DNA of 64,000 nucleotides from Dehalococcoidia bacterium. GTDB taxonomy: Bacteria > Chloroflexota > Dehalococcoidia > DSTF01 > WHTK01. The notes below the pieces were generated by a model. That model made no database searches and was not told the DNA's origin. It saw only the letters and a list, made by a program, of their open reading frames with translations. The DNA lies in NCBI GenBank assembly GCA_009377745.1, contig WHTK01000001.1, positions 124,001 through 188,000 on the forward strand. Reading direction: 5' to 3'. Positions within the stretch are counted from its first letter, which is position 1; each line of letters starts with the position of its first letter. Of this stretch, positions 8,222-18,869 are shown one piece after another. Position numbers and translations under genes: made by a program.

Positions 8222-8323
8222 CTACATGCCACCGCCACCCCATCGGCCCCGGCCGCCATAGCCGACAGCGCCGACTACGAGAAGGACGATCAAGACGATA
8301 AGCACGAGCGTAAACAAGTCCAT
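8222..8323 (-). CDS. 33-residue single-span membrane peptide
   Basis: A short ORF starting at the ATG at 8323: MDLFTLVLIVLIVLLVVGAV followed by a Gly/Arg/Trp-rich tail. It is one hydrophobic helix plus a basic glycine tail, similar in design to small DUF3309-like hydrophobic peptides. GGAGGTCACT before the ATG is a good ribosome-binding site. It follows the hypothetical gene at 8334 on the same strand after 10 bases. Its size makes the call tentative, but the composition and site support translation. Confidence 0.6.
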   Translation of the reverse strand: MDLFTLVLIVLIVLLVVGAVGYGGRGRWGGGGM

Positions 8324-8333
8324 GAGTGACCTC

Positions 8334-8708
8334 CTAGGCTGCCAGCAGTCGCTGGAAGAACGATCGATACTGCCGTAGCGCCTGGCGCAGGTCTTCGGTC
8401 GAGACTTCCGACCCGGAAGTCCATTGCCCTTCCAGCCGTTCGCGTTGATCAGCAAACCGTTGCGCGAGTTCCCGGATGACCTCCGCAACGAGCGAATCCG
8501 CTTCCTTCACAGAGTCTTGAGGCTCATCAACGAACTTTGTTTGAATCATCTGCCACTGCTGGGAGTAGCCTTCGGCGTTCGCATCGCCGAGCAGGGGCGT
8601 CGCAGCGTCCCTGGTAACGGCCTTACTACCTTCGAGTGACTGGTCCTGGTTGTTCTGGCCGTAGGCGACATCAGCGGTAGTCAGCCTTTGCTCAGCATTC
8701 TCGGTCAC
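8334..8708 (-). CDS. Conserved hypothetical protein, helical C-terminus
   Basis: A 124-residue protein starting at GTG 8708, which has AGGAGG 6-7 bases upstream; longer upstream extensions have atypical composition and no site. The C-terminal two thirds (GYSQQWQMIQTKFVDEPQDS to QALRQYRSFFQRLLAA) resemble a family of short proteins common in actinobacteria, with an alternating charged helical pattern (VDEPQxSVKEADxLVAEV). The N-terminus is Gln/Asn/Thr-rich and probably disordered. No enzyme motif or membrane segment. Function unknown. The 33-residue membrane peptide follows it. Confidence 0.75.
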   Translation of the reverse strand: MTENAEQRLTTADVAYGQNNQDQSLEGSKAVTRDAATPLLGDANAEGYSQQWQMIQTKFVDEPQDSVKEADSLVAEVIRELAQRFADQRERLEGQWTSGSEVSTEDLRQALRQYRSFFQRLLAA

Positions 8709-8986
8709 AGCCTGCCTCCTGCGTGACTCCCTCTCAAACCGATAGAGTTGACCTCGCACAAGAGTCACGTCCTTGTGTTGTTCTCTCAAAGTCGCCTGAG
8801 GGCACTCTCCCGCCAATAATCGCCGGCAAGCAGGCCATAACAATTGGCTCGCGCCGAAGGATGTACTCTGGTTGCCACGTGATAGCGTCTGGCGCCCGGT
8901 CTCAGTTATCCGGCGCAAACGCATTGAGGACTTTTGATATGGATTGGTTAAGAGGCATGGAGCGAGCGCCGGGTTGAGGTCACGAC

Positions 8987-9655
8987 GTGGCTGCTGACCC
9001 GGACGAGACGCTAGCGGCGGCCCGCGAGACGCTAGTACGCGGCCTGCGACCCGACATCTCCGACGAGCGGGTCCTGGCGGCGATAGCGAGCGTGGCGCGA
9101 GAGCGCTTCGTCGCGGCTGAGCTGCGGGAGGTGGCTTACCAGGACCGTCCTCTGCAGATCGGCCACGGCCAGACGATCTCGCAGCCGCGGATGATCGCCA
9201 TGATGCTGCAGGAGCTGGCGCTAACGGGGACCGGGAAGGTGCTGGAAGTTGGCACCGGCTCCGGCTACCAGACGGCGCTGCTGGCGGAGCTGGCGGACTC
9301 GGTCGTCAGTGTCGAGCTGATCCCGGAGCTGGCCGAGGGCGCCCGTGCCGTACTCGAAGAGCTTGGCTACGCCAGCGTGAGAGTCCATATCGCCGGCGAG
9401 GTTCTCGGCTGGCCTGATGAGGCGCCCTACGACGCGATCATCGTCGCCGCCGCGGCGCCACGCATACCTCAGTCGCTGGTCGATCAGTTGGCGGCGGGGG
9501 GGCGGCTGGCGCTGCCGGTGGGTAGCCGCGAAGAGCAGGACCTGCTGCTGGCGCAACGCCTGCCGGAGGGCGTGACCATCGTCCGCAAAGGCCCCTGCCG
9601 CTTTGTGCCGCTCATTGGGCCGGAGGCCTACACGCCGGCGGAGATTGCTCCCTAA
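8987..9655 (+). CDS. pcm: Protein-L-isoaspartate O-methyltransferase
   Basis: SAM-dependent enzyme that repairs isoaspartyl damage in proteins. Visible family motifs: RERFVAAELREVAYQDRPL, the GHGQTISQPRMIAMMLQEL substrate-site segment, and the SAM motif I VLEVGTGSGYQTALLAEL; later come IIVAAAAPRIPQSLVDQL and GGRLALPVG. The length of 222 residues is typical. The GTG start at 8987 is supported by GAGGT 9 bases upstream. It stands alone between a hypothetical gene and the recombinase. Confidence 0.93.
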   Translation: MAADPDETLAAARETLVRGLRPDISDERVLAAIASVARERFVAAELREVAYQDRPLQIGHGQTISQPRMIAMMLQELALTGTGKVLEVGTGSGYQTALLAELADSVVSVELIPELAEGARAVLEELGYASVRVHIAGEVLGWPDEAPYDAIIVAAAAPRIPQSLVDQLAAGGRLALPVGSREEQDLLLAQRLPEGVTIVRKGPCRFVPLIGPEAYTPAEIAP

Positions 9656-9780
9656 GGCGCCATAACAGATTCCCAGAGCAGGAGAAATTAGGGCGCAAGT
9701 TGTGTAGACAGAGGTAGGGGGCGTGAGTAAAATTCGGCAGTATCTCTAACGTTCCCCGGCCTTCAACGAGGAGTCACCTC

Positions 9781-10689
9781 GTGGACTCAACTGTCAACGA
9801 TTTCCTGGAGTTTCTGTCTGTCGAAAAAGGCGCCTCCGGCAACACCATAGCGGCCTACCGCAATGATCTGGCCCAGTTGGAGGAGTTCTTCATCCTCAAG
9901 AGGAACGGCAGCGGCATACCCTGGCCCGGCGTCAACCAGAACCAGGTGCTGGACTACATCCTCTACCTCAAATCGCACGACTACGCTGAGGCGACGGTCG
10001 CGCGCAAGGTGGCGGCCGTGAAGTCTTTCTTCTCCTACCTTCAGGCTGAGGGCAAGGTAAAGATCAACCCCACCGAGGCGCTGGTCTCGCCGAAGGTCGG
10101 CAAGTCGCTGCCCAAGCCGCTAACGGTGCAGGAGATCGACGAGCTCCTCGAGCAGCCTGCCCGCCGCACCACGCCCGAGGGTAAGCGAGACCGGGCAATG
10201 CTGGAGCTGATGTACGCCACCGGCCTGCGCGTGACGGAGCTGGTCTCGCTGGACATTACTGATATCCAGGTAGACGTCGAAAAACCCTTCGTCCGTCTCG
10301 TCGGCAAGGGCAACCGCGAGCGCCAGATCCCGCTGCTGGAGCAACCGGCGCAGGAAGTCTCAGACTACGCCAGCTTCGCGCGACCGCGGCTGATCGGCGA
10401 GCGCGCCGAGACGGCCCTGTTCGTGAACCGGCGCGGCGAGCGGCTGACGCGGCAGGGTTTCTGGCTGATCCTCAAGGGCTACGCCGCCGAGGCGGGGATC
10501 GTGGGCCGCGTTACGCCGCACACCCTGCGTCACAGCTTCGCGACCCACATGCTGCGCGGCGGTATGGACATCCACAAGGTTCAGGAGCTCCTGGGCCACG
10601 CCAACATCTCGACCACGCAGGTCTATACGCAGGTGAGCCGGGAGCACATCCGCGAAGCCTACGAGAAGGCGCACCCGAGAGCGGTCTAG
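9781..10689 (+). CDS. xerD: Tyrosine recombinase, XerC/XerD type
   Basis: Site-specific recombinase, probably resolving chromosome dimers at dif. Residues 1-90 form the SAM-like core-binding domain (FLEFLSVEKGASGNTIAAYR). The catalytic domain shows the full set: Arg in ATGLRVTELVSLDI, Lys in VGKGNRERQIPL, HxxR in HTLRHSFATHML, His in LLGHANISTTQ and the nucleophile Tyr in VYTQVSREHI. At 302 residues it has housekeeping XerD size. The GTG start at 9781 has GAGGAG upstream. Because an AT-richer patch with DUF3800 follows, an integrase role at this site is possible but less likely. XerC versus XerD cannot be settled by eye. Confidence 0.9.
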   Translation: MDSTVNDFLEFLSVEKGASGNTIAAYRNDLAQLEEFFILKRNGSGIPWPGVNQNQVLDYILYLKSHDYAEATVARKVAAVKSFFSYLQAEGKVKINPTEALVSPKVGKSLPKPLTVQEIDELLEQPARRTTPEGKRDRAMLELMYATGLRVTELVSLDITDIQVDVEKPFVRLVGKGNRERQIPLLEQPAQEVSDYASFARPRLIGERAETALFVNRRGERLTRQGFWLILKGYAAEAGIVGRVTPHTLRHSFATHMLRGGMDIHKVQELLGHANISTTQVYTQVSREHIREAYEKAHPRAV

Positions 10690-10727
10690 CCGAGCACCGT
10701 AATGTCAGACACTGTGAACACTTGCTC

Positions 10728-10756
10728 TTGACACAATGTTCTTAATTGGGTATACA
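10728..10756 (+). promoter_or_regulatory. Near-consensus sigma-70 promoter
   Basis: TTGACA at 10728-10733, a 17-base spacer and TATACA at 10751-10756. This is the best promoter in the window. No plus-strand gene lies directly downstream; it points at the hairpin RNA candidate and runs antisense into the end of the DUF3800 gene. Confidence 0.7.
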
Positions 10757-10762
10757 GATATT

Positions 10763-10838
10763 GAGTTTCTGCCCTCTCCCTGTGGCGACCCTCGGAGCTT
10801 GCTCCAATAAGTCCACCGGAGAGGGCGCTTCTTTATCT
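10763..10838 (+). ncRNA. Candidate small structured RNA
   Basis: A transcript from the preceding promoter would start near 10763. Bases 10773-10829 fold as an outer stem GCCCTCTCC/GGAGAGGGC, an inner GTGG/CCAC helix and a GGAGC-TT-GCTCC hairpin, followed by CTTCTTTATCT as a possible termination tract. No known RNA family recognised. The same hairpin could simply be the terminator of xerD, or of DUF3800 on the other strand, whose stop falls at 10833. Confidence 0.4.
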
Positions 10839-11582
10839 CAGCAAAGCTGCCAGCCAGTTGTACTCCTGAAGATAGGTCCCGAAGTCCGATCTGGGCATTA
10901 GAACCAAGCCATTGTCCATAAGCTGGTCGTGTTTTGTTCCAGTCCAAAGCTTGGGCTGAAGAGCTTCGAAGTAGACTGGCTCTAGATTTCGCCATTTACG
11001 GTCCGGCTCAAGAGCTTTGAAGAGGCCATGCGCCAGAGCGTCAGCTACACAGAGCTCGCTGCAAGATCGTTTGTCCTCGACCCTCAGATCATCTGGCGAG
11101 AACCAGCGCCACTCGAAATTTGCGTCATTCCTGGATCGCAGTAAATTCATGTAGCGCCTGAACTCATCTAGATCGAAATTACGGCGCTTCTCAATGATTA
11201 CTACTGCCCTCTCCGCCTTACTTGCCGCATACTTTGAGACGCGCTCAATTAGGTAGCGAAGGGCATAGTTGTACTGATAAATTGGCTTCCTCAGCATCGA
11301 TCCAGGGAGTATCCGGGTTGTATCCGATGCGACCGCTAAGCCAACCCATGGCATCGCCGGCAAGCCGAAAATATTGGCGACACCTCTACGGTCTGCGTGA
11401 GGCAGATCGTTGAAGTGAATTCCCTTCGGTCGAGTGCCGCCGAGATTCTTTATGGCAGCTTCAATGTATTGTTGGTACAGCGGCAGATCTGCCGAGTTAA
11501 CACAAGCCGCGCCGAACGTAAGCCACCTTGTACCTCTTCCGTCGGTCCCTTCATCTCCAGATTCATCGACGTAAACGTGCAC
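10833..11582 (-). CDS. DUF3800 domain protein
   Basis: A 249-residue protein of the DUF3800 family, recognised by the N-terminal YVDESGDEG motif, the mid-protein VVIIEKRRN strand, and conserved acidic and aromatic positions (LQPKLWTGTKHDQL). The N-terminal DESG resembles RNase H-fold metal sites; the family is often found in mobile and defence regions, but its reaction is not established to my knowledge. The gene is visibly AT-richer than its neighbours and uses different codons (AGA, TTA, ATA appear often), which suggests transfer. It sits as a single cargo gene between xerD and enolase. Confidence 0.8.
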   Translation of the reverse strand: MHVYVDESGDEGTDGRGTRWLTFGAACVNSADLPLYQQYIEAAIKNLGGTRPKGIHFNDLPHADRRGVANIFGLPAMPWVGLAVASDTTRILPGSMLRKPIYQYNYALRYLIERVSKYAASKAERAVVIIEKRRNFDLDEFRRYMNLLRSRNDANFEWRWFSPDDLRVEDKRSCSELCVADALAHGLFKALEPDRKWRNLEPVYFEALQPKLWTGTKHDQLMDNGLVLMPRSDFGTYLQEYNWLAALLR

Positions 11583-11627
11583 TTAGCTGCCCTTCACTTG
11601 GCTGGACTTAGACTGAGCATCGTGTGA

Positions 11628-13830
<2,203 letters not shown>

Positions 13831-13834
<4 letters not shown>

Positions 13835-14003
13835 CGCCGGTTAATCATGTAGGGCGGCTCGAAGGGCATGTCGATGCCGATGTTTAGCTCACGAGCTTTA
13901 CGCAGCAGTAGGTAGCCACCGCCACGTCCTCCGCGCCGACGCCAATCGTGTCGAAGAGGGTAATGTCGGTGGCGTTGCGGCGTCCCGGCACCTTGGCGCC
14001 GAC
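13831..14003 (-). pseudogene. Decayed 3' end of an ornithine-cyclodeaminase-family gene
   Basis: About 170 bases that match the 3' end of the intact gene at 16031, beginning at the identical CTAGCGCCGG (13831 and 16031, exactly 2200 apart). The encoded C-terminus LRKARELNIGIDMPFEPPYM matches LRKARELGVGIDMPFEPPYM of the intact copy. One base is missing near 13907 (CAGCAGTAGG versus CAGCAGGTAGG), which breaks the frame, and everything upstream of about 14003 is gone. It therefore cannot encode an enzyme. It is in direct orientation with the intact copy and flanks the binding-protein gene. Confidence 0.8.
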
Positions 14004-14089
14004 TATTGATATTTTCGAGCACGGCATTGACGCGTATGATAGGCGCATCTCAGCTAGGACTCCAGGTGTTCCTTGAAAGGAGCCAGGAA

Positions 14090-15892
14090 ATGGAGCTCAA
14101 CTATTGGTCCTCTCGTCTAGCCAAGCGACAACTCACGCGTAGGCGCCTTCTCTCTGGAGCAGCGAGCGCTATGGCCGCCGGCGCCTCCTTGAGTCTCATC
14201 GGCTGTGGTGGAGGCGGCGATGAGGGAGTAGAGGGAGACGCATCGGGTCTACTGGGCAGGATCGAAGACACAACGAAACGAGCCGTACCCGGCGGCACCT
14301 GGATGGATTCGTTTGGGACTGACATAACCCATATGGACCTCGGGGTCGAACAAATCGTCGCGCTGAGGACCCAGGGCAGGCACGTCTATCAGAACCTGCT
14401 CAAACCCGGTTTTAACACGACGAAGCGGCCGGGACCGGAGGCCTTGACCGGCGATGCTGCTGCGTCCTGGGAGTTAGCGCCTGACGCCACGAGGATCACG
14501 CTCAAGCTGAGACCCAACATCAAGTGGGACTCCAGGCCGCCGACCAACGGCCGTCTCTTGACCTCCGACGACGTCAGGTGGAGCTGGGAGAGGTACATAG
14601 GCACCTCCGCTTCGGCGGGCGACCTGGACAATAACAGGAACCCCGAAGCGCCGGTCACCAGCGTGACGTACCCGGACAGCCAGACAGTGGTCTTCAACCT
14701 GGCCTTCCCCTACGCCTTGATCACGGAGCTGCTTTCGAGTGAGCTGTATTTTTACGTGATGCCGAAAGCCGAGGGCTTCGATTTCAAGACCGATATGCGC
14801 GGCTCCGGGCCGTTCATGCTGGATAGCTATACGGCCAGCCAGAACATCAAGTACAAGAAAAACCCGGAATACTTCGACAAACCGTACCCGTTCTTTGACG
14901 CCATTTCGCGTCCCCTGATTTCGGAGTACAACACCGGCCTCAGCCAATTCATCGCCAAGAACATCTGGCGATACGACGTGAAGCCGGAGGACGTCCTGAC
15001 GACTAAGCGCGCGAACACCGACATGGTTATGCTGGCGGAGACGGATCTCGCCGCGGGTTCGCACTTCATGAATTTCTCCAAGCGGGACGACTCCGTGTTC
15101 AAGGATGTGCGTCTACGCCGCACCTACTCGATGCTGCTCGACCGCGAGCTCTTGATCGAGACATTCTTCAACGTCAAGCCCTTCCGTGATGCCGGCATGC
15201 CGGTAGAAACCTACTGGTTTGGCCACCTCGCACCTGGACAGTCAGAGTGGATCGACCCGAAGGAAAACGATCTTGGCGAGGGAGCCAAATACTTCAAGCA
15301 CGACGTGGCCGAGGCAAGGAAGCTCGTAGAGGCCGCCGGTTTCAATCCACCGGTGCCGGCGAAATACAGTTATTACACCGACAACAACCAGGACGTGGTG
15401 AAGGAAAACCAGGTTATGGCCCAGATGATTACAGAGTCTGGCGTCTTCAATATGGAGTTGGATGGTCTGCTCTATAACACAAGCTGGCGCACAGCCCGCA
15501 ACAGTGAAGGTATGGGTTTCACGGGTGTCCTTCATCACCAGGGCGCGCAGGTCAGCGCCGAGAGCATCTTCACCCAGAAGTACACGGTAGGCGGCCGCAA
15601 TGCAGTCGGTACCTCCCCGATACCCGGCGTTACGGATCAAATCGCGAAACTCAGGTCCGAGGTGGATCCTTTGAAACACACCGCGATTATTCAGGACATC
15701 GAAAAGAGGCTTGCGCTGGAGTTCCCTGACATCCTGCGTGCCGGCACCGTACCGGGATTCACTCTGCATTGGCCATGGTTCAAAAACTCTGGCGTCTTCA
15801 AGGAAGGCCTCGGCAATACCGCCAAATCGTTTGTGCAGTACTGGTACGACGCCAAACTCGAGAAGGAGCTAACTGGGGAATCCCAGTCGTAG
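14090..15892 (+). CDS. ABC transporter substrate-binding lipoprotein, family 5
   Basis: A 600-residue periplasmic-type (here cell-surface) binding protein for peptides or related solutes. The start is the ATG at 14090, with GAAAGGAG about 9 bases upstream. The N-terminus has a twin-arginine motif (TRRRLLSGAAS), a hydrophobic core and a lipobox SLIGC followed by GGGGDE, so Tat export and lipid anchoring are likely. SBP_bac_5 hallmarks: ASWELAPDATRITLKLRPNI, LTSDDVRWSWERY, VKFNL-like VVFNLAFP, the GSGPFMLDSY segment and VRLRRTYSMLLDRELL. It lies between a decayed and an intact cyclodeaminase-like gene. It could serve the orphan permeases at 2.7 kb, but that is not shown. Confidence 0.9.
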   Translation: MELNYWSSRLAKRQLTRRRLLSGAASAMAAGASLSLIGCGGGGDEGVEGDASGLLGRIEDTTKRAVPGGTWMDSFGTDITHMDLGVEQIVALRTQGRHVYQNLLKPGFNTTKRPGPEALTGDAAASWELAPDATRITLKLRPNIKWDSRPPTNGRLLTSDDVRWSWERYIGTSASAGDLDNNRNPEAPVTSVTYPDSQTVVFNLAFPYALITELLSSELYFYVMPKAEGFDFKTDMRGSGPFMLDSYTASQNIKYKKNPEYFDKPYPFFDAISRPLISEYNTGLSQFIAKNIWRYDVKPEDVLTTKRANTDMVMLAETDLAAGSHFMNFSKRDDSVFKDVRLRRTYSMLLDRELLIETFFNVKPFRDAGMPVETYWFGHLAPGQSEWIDPKENDLGEGAKYFKHDVAEARKLVEAAGFNPPVPAKYSYYTDNNQDVVKENQVMAQMITESGVFNMELDGLLYNTSWRTARNSEGMGFTGVLHHQGAQVSAESIFTQKYTVGGRNAVGTSPIPGVTDQIAKLRSEVDPLKHTAIIQDIEKRLALEFPDILRAGTVPGFTLHWPWFKNSGVFKEGLGNTAKSFVQYWYDAKLEKELTGESQS

Positions 15893-16030
15893 TCAGCTCT
15901 ACGGTGAATCTCTCGAAGGAGTTGGCGGGCGATACAGGGCTCGAACGACTTCTGTATGTAAAGACCACGCAAGGCTTGCCGGCTTCGTGACACCGGCTCG
16001 CGCTCAGCGCCCGCGGTCTGGATCGCGCAG

Positions 16031-16999
16031 CTAGCGCCGGTTTGTCATGTAGGGCGGCTCGAAAGGCATGTCGATGCCGACGCCCAGCTCCCGCGCCTTG
16101 CGTAGCAGGTAGGTCGCCACCGCCACGTCCTCGGCGCCGACGCCGATCGTGTCGAAGAGGGTGATGTCGGTGGCGTTGCGGCGGCCCGGCACCTTGCCGC
16201 CGACAATGTCCTTCATCTCAACCGCGTTCGACCAGCTGAACCTGCCGTTGGCCGCGGCGTGCAGCAATTCGCCGCACTCCTCTTCAGCCTGAGGCAGGTA
16301 CTCCACGGCGACGGTGGCAGCGCGGCCGACAGCCTCGTCGTCCAGCTCGCGCCGGTTGGGCGTGGTGGCGCCGACTGCGTTGATGTGCGTCCCGGGCGCC
16401 AGCCAGGCCCCTTCGAAGACCGGCTCGCTGGCGCTGGTGATCGTCGTAACCACGTCGACGTTACTGACGCACTCCTCGGCGGTGGCCACCGGCACAACGT
16501 CGATGCCCAGCTTCTCCGTCATCTCTCGCGCGAAGGTCTCGCGGTTCTCGGCGCTGCGGCTCCAGGCCTTGATCAGCTTGAAGGGGCGCACCGGCGTGAT
16601 GTAGGTCAGCTGAGCGCGCGCCTCGCGGCCGGTGCCGATGATGCCCATGGTCGTCGCATCTTCGCGGGCCATAAACTTCGTGCCGACAGCGGAGACGGCG
16701 CCGGTGCGCGCTTCGGTCAGGCCGCGCGCCTCGACAAAGCCATCGAGTCCTGTATCTACGTCGTAGACGACGACCAGGTAGCGCCCGCCGGCGGGGTAGG
16801 CCTTGAAGCCGAAGGTGTTGAAGCCGTAGGTGCCGCCGGCCTTGATCCGCATGATGCCCTTCGGCAGGTTTAGCTCCACCGTTGGCTTGTTTTCGACCTT
16901 GCCCTGGAACTCGTGCAGGAAGAGCTCTTCGAGCATCTGGTTGCACTCGGCAGCGGCGAGTAACTCGCGGGCCTGCGCGTCTGTGAGGTAGCGGACCAT
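16031..16999 (-). CDS. Ornithine cyclodeaminase/mu-crystallin family protein
   Basis: A 322-residue NAD(P)-dependent enzyme of the ornithine cyclodeaminase/mu-crystallin family, whose members deaminate ornithine to proline or reduce imino acids. Features: the Rossmann motif MGIIGTGREARAQLTYI, VVTTITSASEPVFEGAWL, GTHINAVGATTPNRRELD and the family C-terminal regulatory helix. GGAGGAGA precedes the ATG. The amidohydrolase at 17027 ends 27 bases upstream on the same strand, so they form an operon. Substrate cannot be assigned. A broken second copy of its 3' end lies at 13831. Confidence 0.88.
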   Translation of the reverse strand: MVRYLTDAQARELLAAAECNQMLEELFLHEFQGKVENKPTVELNLPKGIMRIKAGGTYGFNTFGFKAYPAGGRYLVVVYDVDTGLDGFVEARGLTEARTGAVSAVGTKFMAREDATTMGIIGTGREARAQLTYITPVRPFKLIKAWSRSAENRETFAREMTEKLGIDVVPVATAEECVSNVDVVTTITSASEPVFEGAWLAPGTHINAVGATTPNRRELDDEAVGRAATVAVEYLPQAEEECGELLHAAANGRFSWSNAVEMKDIVGGKVPGRRNATDITLFDTIGVGAEDVAVATYLLRKARELGVGIDMPFEPPYMTNRR

Positions 17000-17026
17000 G
17001 AGCGTCTCCTCCTGGAGCTGAGGGCG

Positions 17027-18034
17027 TTAGCTGGGGAGCTGGAGACGGGAGTAGACCTTGCGCGCGTTGCCTTCGTAGACGGCGTGGCGGTCTTCCTCGG
17101 TCAGCCAGGGGATGTTCTCGATCATCGGCTTGATGTCGTTGAGCGAGCGACCAGTCTCCGGGTTGATCACGGAGCCGTTAGCCGGCTTGTCGCTGCCGAA
17201 GAGGCAACGGTCGACGCCGCAGACCTTGAACAGCAGCTCCAGCGACTCCTGGTTGTAGAGGACGGTGTCGAAGTAGAGGCGGCGCAGCGAGTCGTCAAAG
17301 CTCTCGAGCTCCGGATTGCGGGCAATCTCGTTGAGGCGGAAGGCTCGGGCGCGGCCGACCTGGTAGGGGACGTAGCCGCCGCCGTGCCCGACGATCAGCT
17401 TGAGCGTGGGAAAGTCCTTGAAGACGCGGGAGCGCAGGATGCCGAAAGCAGCTACGGTCTGCTCGGTGCAGAAGTAGCCGAGCTCCGGCTCGCGCGAGAA
17501 GCGGAAAGGGCCGCCGTGGATCAAGCCGGGGACATCCAGCTCCACCATCTTCTCGTAGAGCGGGTACCAGGACGGATCGCCCATGTGCGGCGATTCGGTG
17601 GCGCCCTCGCCGGGGTCCGGGTTGATCTTGAAGCCGATGAAGCCCAGCTCTCTGACGCCGCGCTCCATCTCTTCGACGCAGAGCTTGGCGCTGACGCCGG
17701 CGGCCTGAGGCAGCGTGCCGAGCCCGACGAAGCGGTCCGGGTGCAGCTTCACGCAGCGCGCCACCATGTCGTTGATCCCCTGCGCGACCTGCATGACGAC
17801 GCCCTCGCGGCGGTCGCCGGTGGGCACGGCCCAGGGTCGCGGCGCGATCAGCTGCACGTCGGTGCCGACGCCGCCGACCTCGTCCAGGTGGTCCTTGATA
17901 CTCTCTTCCAGCCGGTCGTCAGAGATGACGGGAGGCTTGCCGCGTCCGCCACCACCGGAGGTGCCGGAGAGGCCGCGGAAGTACTCGTAGAGCTCCATGG
18001 GACCGGTAACGTGAGCGTGGGTATCGATGATCAT
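17027..18034 (-). CDS. Amidohydrolase 2 family metal-dependent hydrolase
   Basis: A 335-residue TIM-barrel metal enzyme of the ACMSD/amidohydrolase-2 family (decarboxylases and hydrolases of aromatic and related acids). It shows the first-strand metal motif IIDTHAHVTGP (HxH), a later metal His in LIHGGPFRF, the catalytic His in LIVGHGGGYVPY and the final Asp in LFGSDKPANG. No signal peptide. It is the upstream gene of a two-gene operon with the cyclodeaminase-like gene, so it may feed the same catabolic route. A glycine-rich stretch (SGGGGRGK near residue 25) is unusual. Confidence 0.87.
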   Translation of the reverse strand: MIIDTHAHVTGPMELYEYFRGLSGTSGGGGRGKPPVISDDRLEESIKDHLDEVGGVGTDVQLIAPRPWAVPTGDRREGVVMQVAQGINDMVARCVKLHPDRFVGLGTLPQAAGVSAKLCVEEMERGVRELGFIGFKINPDPGEGATESPHMGDPSWYPLYEKMVELDVPGLIHGGPFRFSREPELGYFCTEQTVAAFGILRSRVFKDFPTLKLIVGHGGGYVPYQVGRARAFRLNEIARNPELESFDDSLRRLYFDTVLYNQESLELLFKVCGVDRCLFGSDKPANGSVINPETGRSLNDIKPMIENIPWLTEEDRHAVYEGNARKVYSRLQLPS

Positions 18035-18129
18035 GCGTCACTCCTCCAACTCACAGCGCGCCTGAACAGCGACGCGCGGCGCACCGGTCGCAATCTTAGC
18101 GTAAGGACAGGGCTCCGGCGAGGCGTGGC

Positions 18130-18669
18130 TCAGGAAGCGACGGCGGCGGCGTCCTCGAACTGCTCCCAGCCGGGGATGAACTTGCGCCAGTCCGACTGCG
18201 ATTCCAGGTAATGGTAGAAGATGTAATAGGACGAAGCCGGAGGGCGGCGCGGCTCGGTGAGCAGGTCCATGTGCGCCTCCTGCGGCGTGCGGCCCGCCTT
18301 GCGATGGTTGCAGGCGCGGCAGGCGGAGACCAGGTTCTCCCAGGTGTGACGCCCATCGCGGTGGCGCGGATGGACGTGGTCGATCGTCAGATCGCGCGTC
18401 TGCTTGCCGCAGTACTGGCAGGTATAGCGGTCACGTACGAAGATTTCGCGCCGGGTGAGGCGCATCTGAGGCCTGGGACGGCGGATCATGTAGATCAGGC
18501 GGATGACGGAGGGCCGCGGGAAAGACTGCAAAGCGCTGCGGAGGGCGCCTTCGGCGTGCTCCAGGATCTCCGCCTTACCGCGGTCAACCAGGACAAAGGC
18601 GCGGCGTGCGTTGCACACGTTGAGCGGTTCATAGTTCTGATTGAGGACAAGAACCGCCGGACTGGTCAT
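18130..18669 (-). CDS. HNH endonuclease family protein
   Basis: A 179-residue protein of the widespread bacterial HNH family that begins VLVLNQNYEPLNVCNARRAF. The nuclease core follows: CQYCGKQTRDLTIDHVHPRH (HNH first His and zinc Cys pair), then WENLVSACRACNHRKAGRTP (Asn, second Cys pair and His). All metal residues are present. I place the start at the ATG at 18669; a GTG two codons earlier has better spacing to AAAGGA. The ORF could extend to 18723, but that part has no site. A housekeeping DNA-processing role is more likely than a homing role. Divergent from GAPDH. Confidence 0.87.
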   Translation of the reverse strand: MTSPAVLVLNQNYEPLNVCNARRAFVLVDRGKAEILEHAEGALRSALQSFPRPSVIRLIYMIRRPRPQMRLTRREIFVRDRYTCQYCGKQTRDLTIDHVHPRHRDGRHTWENLVSACRACNHRKAGRTPQEAHMDLLTEPRRPPASSYYIFYHYLESQSDWRKFIPGWEQFEDAAAVAS

Positions 18670-18793
18670 ACGCACAGAAATCCTTTGCGATGGATGATAA
18701 CAGGCGAAATAGGGGCGTATCAATTGCTCAGGTACGCGACCGGTGGAGACTCAGTTTTCACGCTTTCGCTATGGCGCCCAGGCGGCGGCGTTC

Positions 18794-18799
18794 TACAAT
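18794..18799 (+). promoter_or_regulatory. -10 box upstream of GAPDH
   Basis: TACAAT, 70 bases before the gap start codon, in the divergent region between the HNH gene and gap. No convincing -35 is seen. Confidence 0.35.
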
Positions 18800-18869
18800 A
18801 GATGAGCCCGCGCAGGGTTGTGGGCTGGGGGTGGTTTGCGCCCTTTCTTCGCATAAAGGAGAAGGCTGA

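Noticed and set aside
9781-10840. XerD and the hairpin as an integron integrase with attC/attI
   Set aside because: The recombinase lacks the integron-specific extra domain and the hairpin lacks attC core sites; a XerD-like housekeeping role fits better.
10705-10995. Separate 96-residue minus-strand gene after xerD
   Set aside because: It overlaps the DUF3800 gene in another frame and has no recognisable composition or site.
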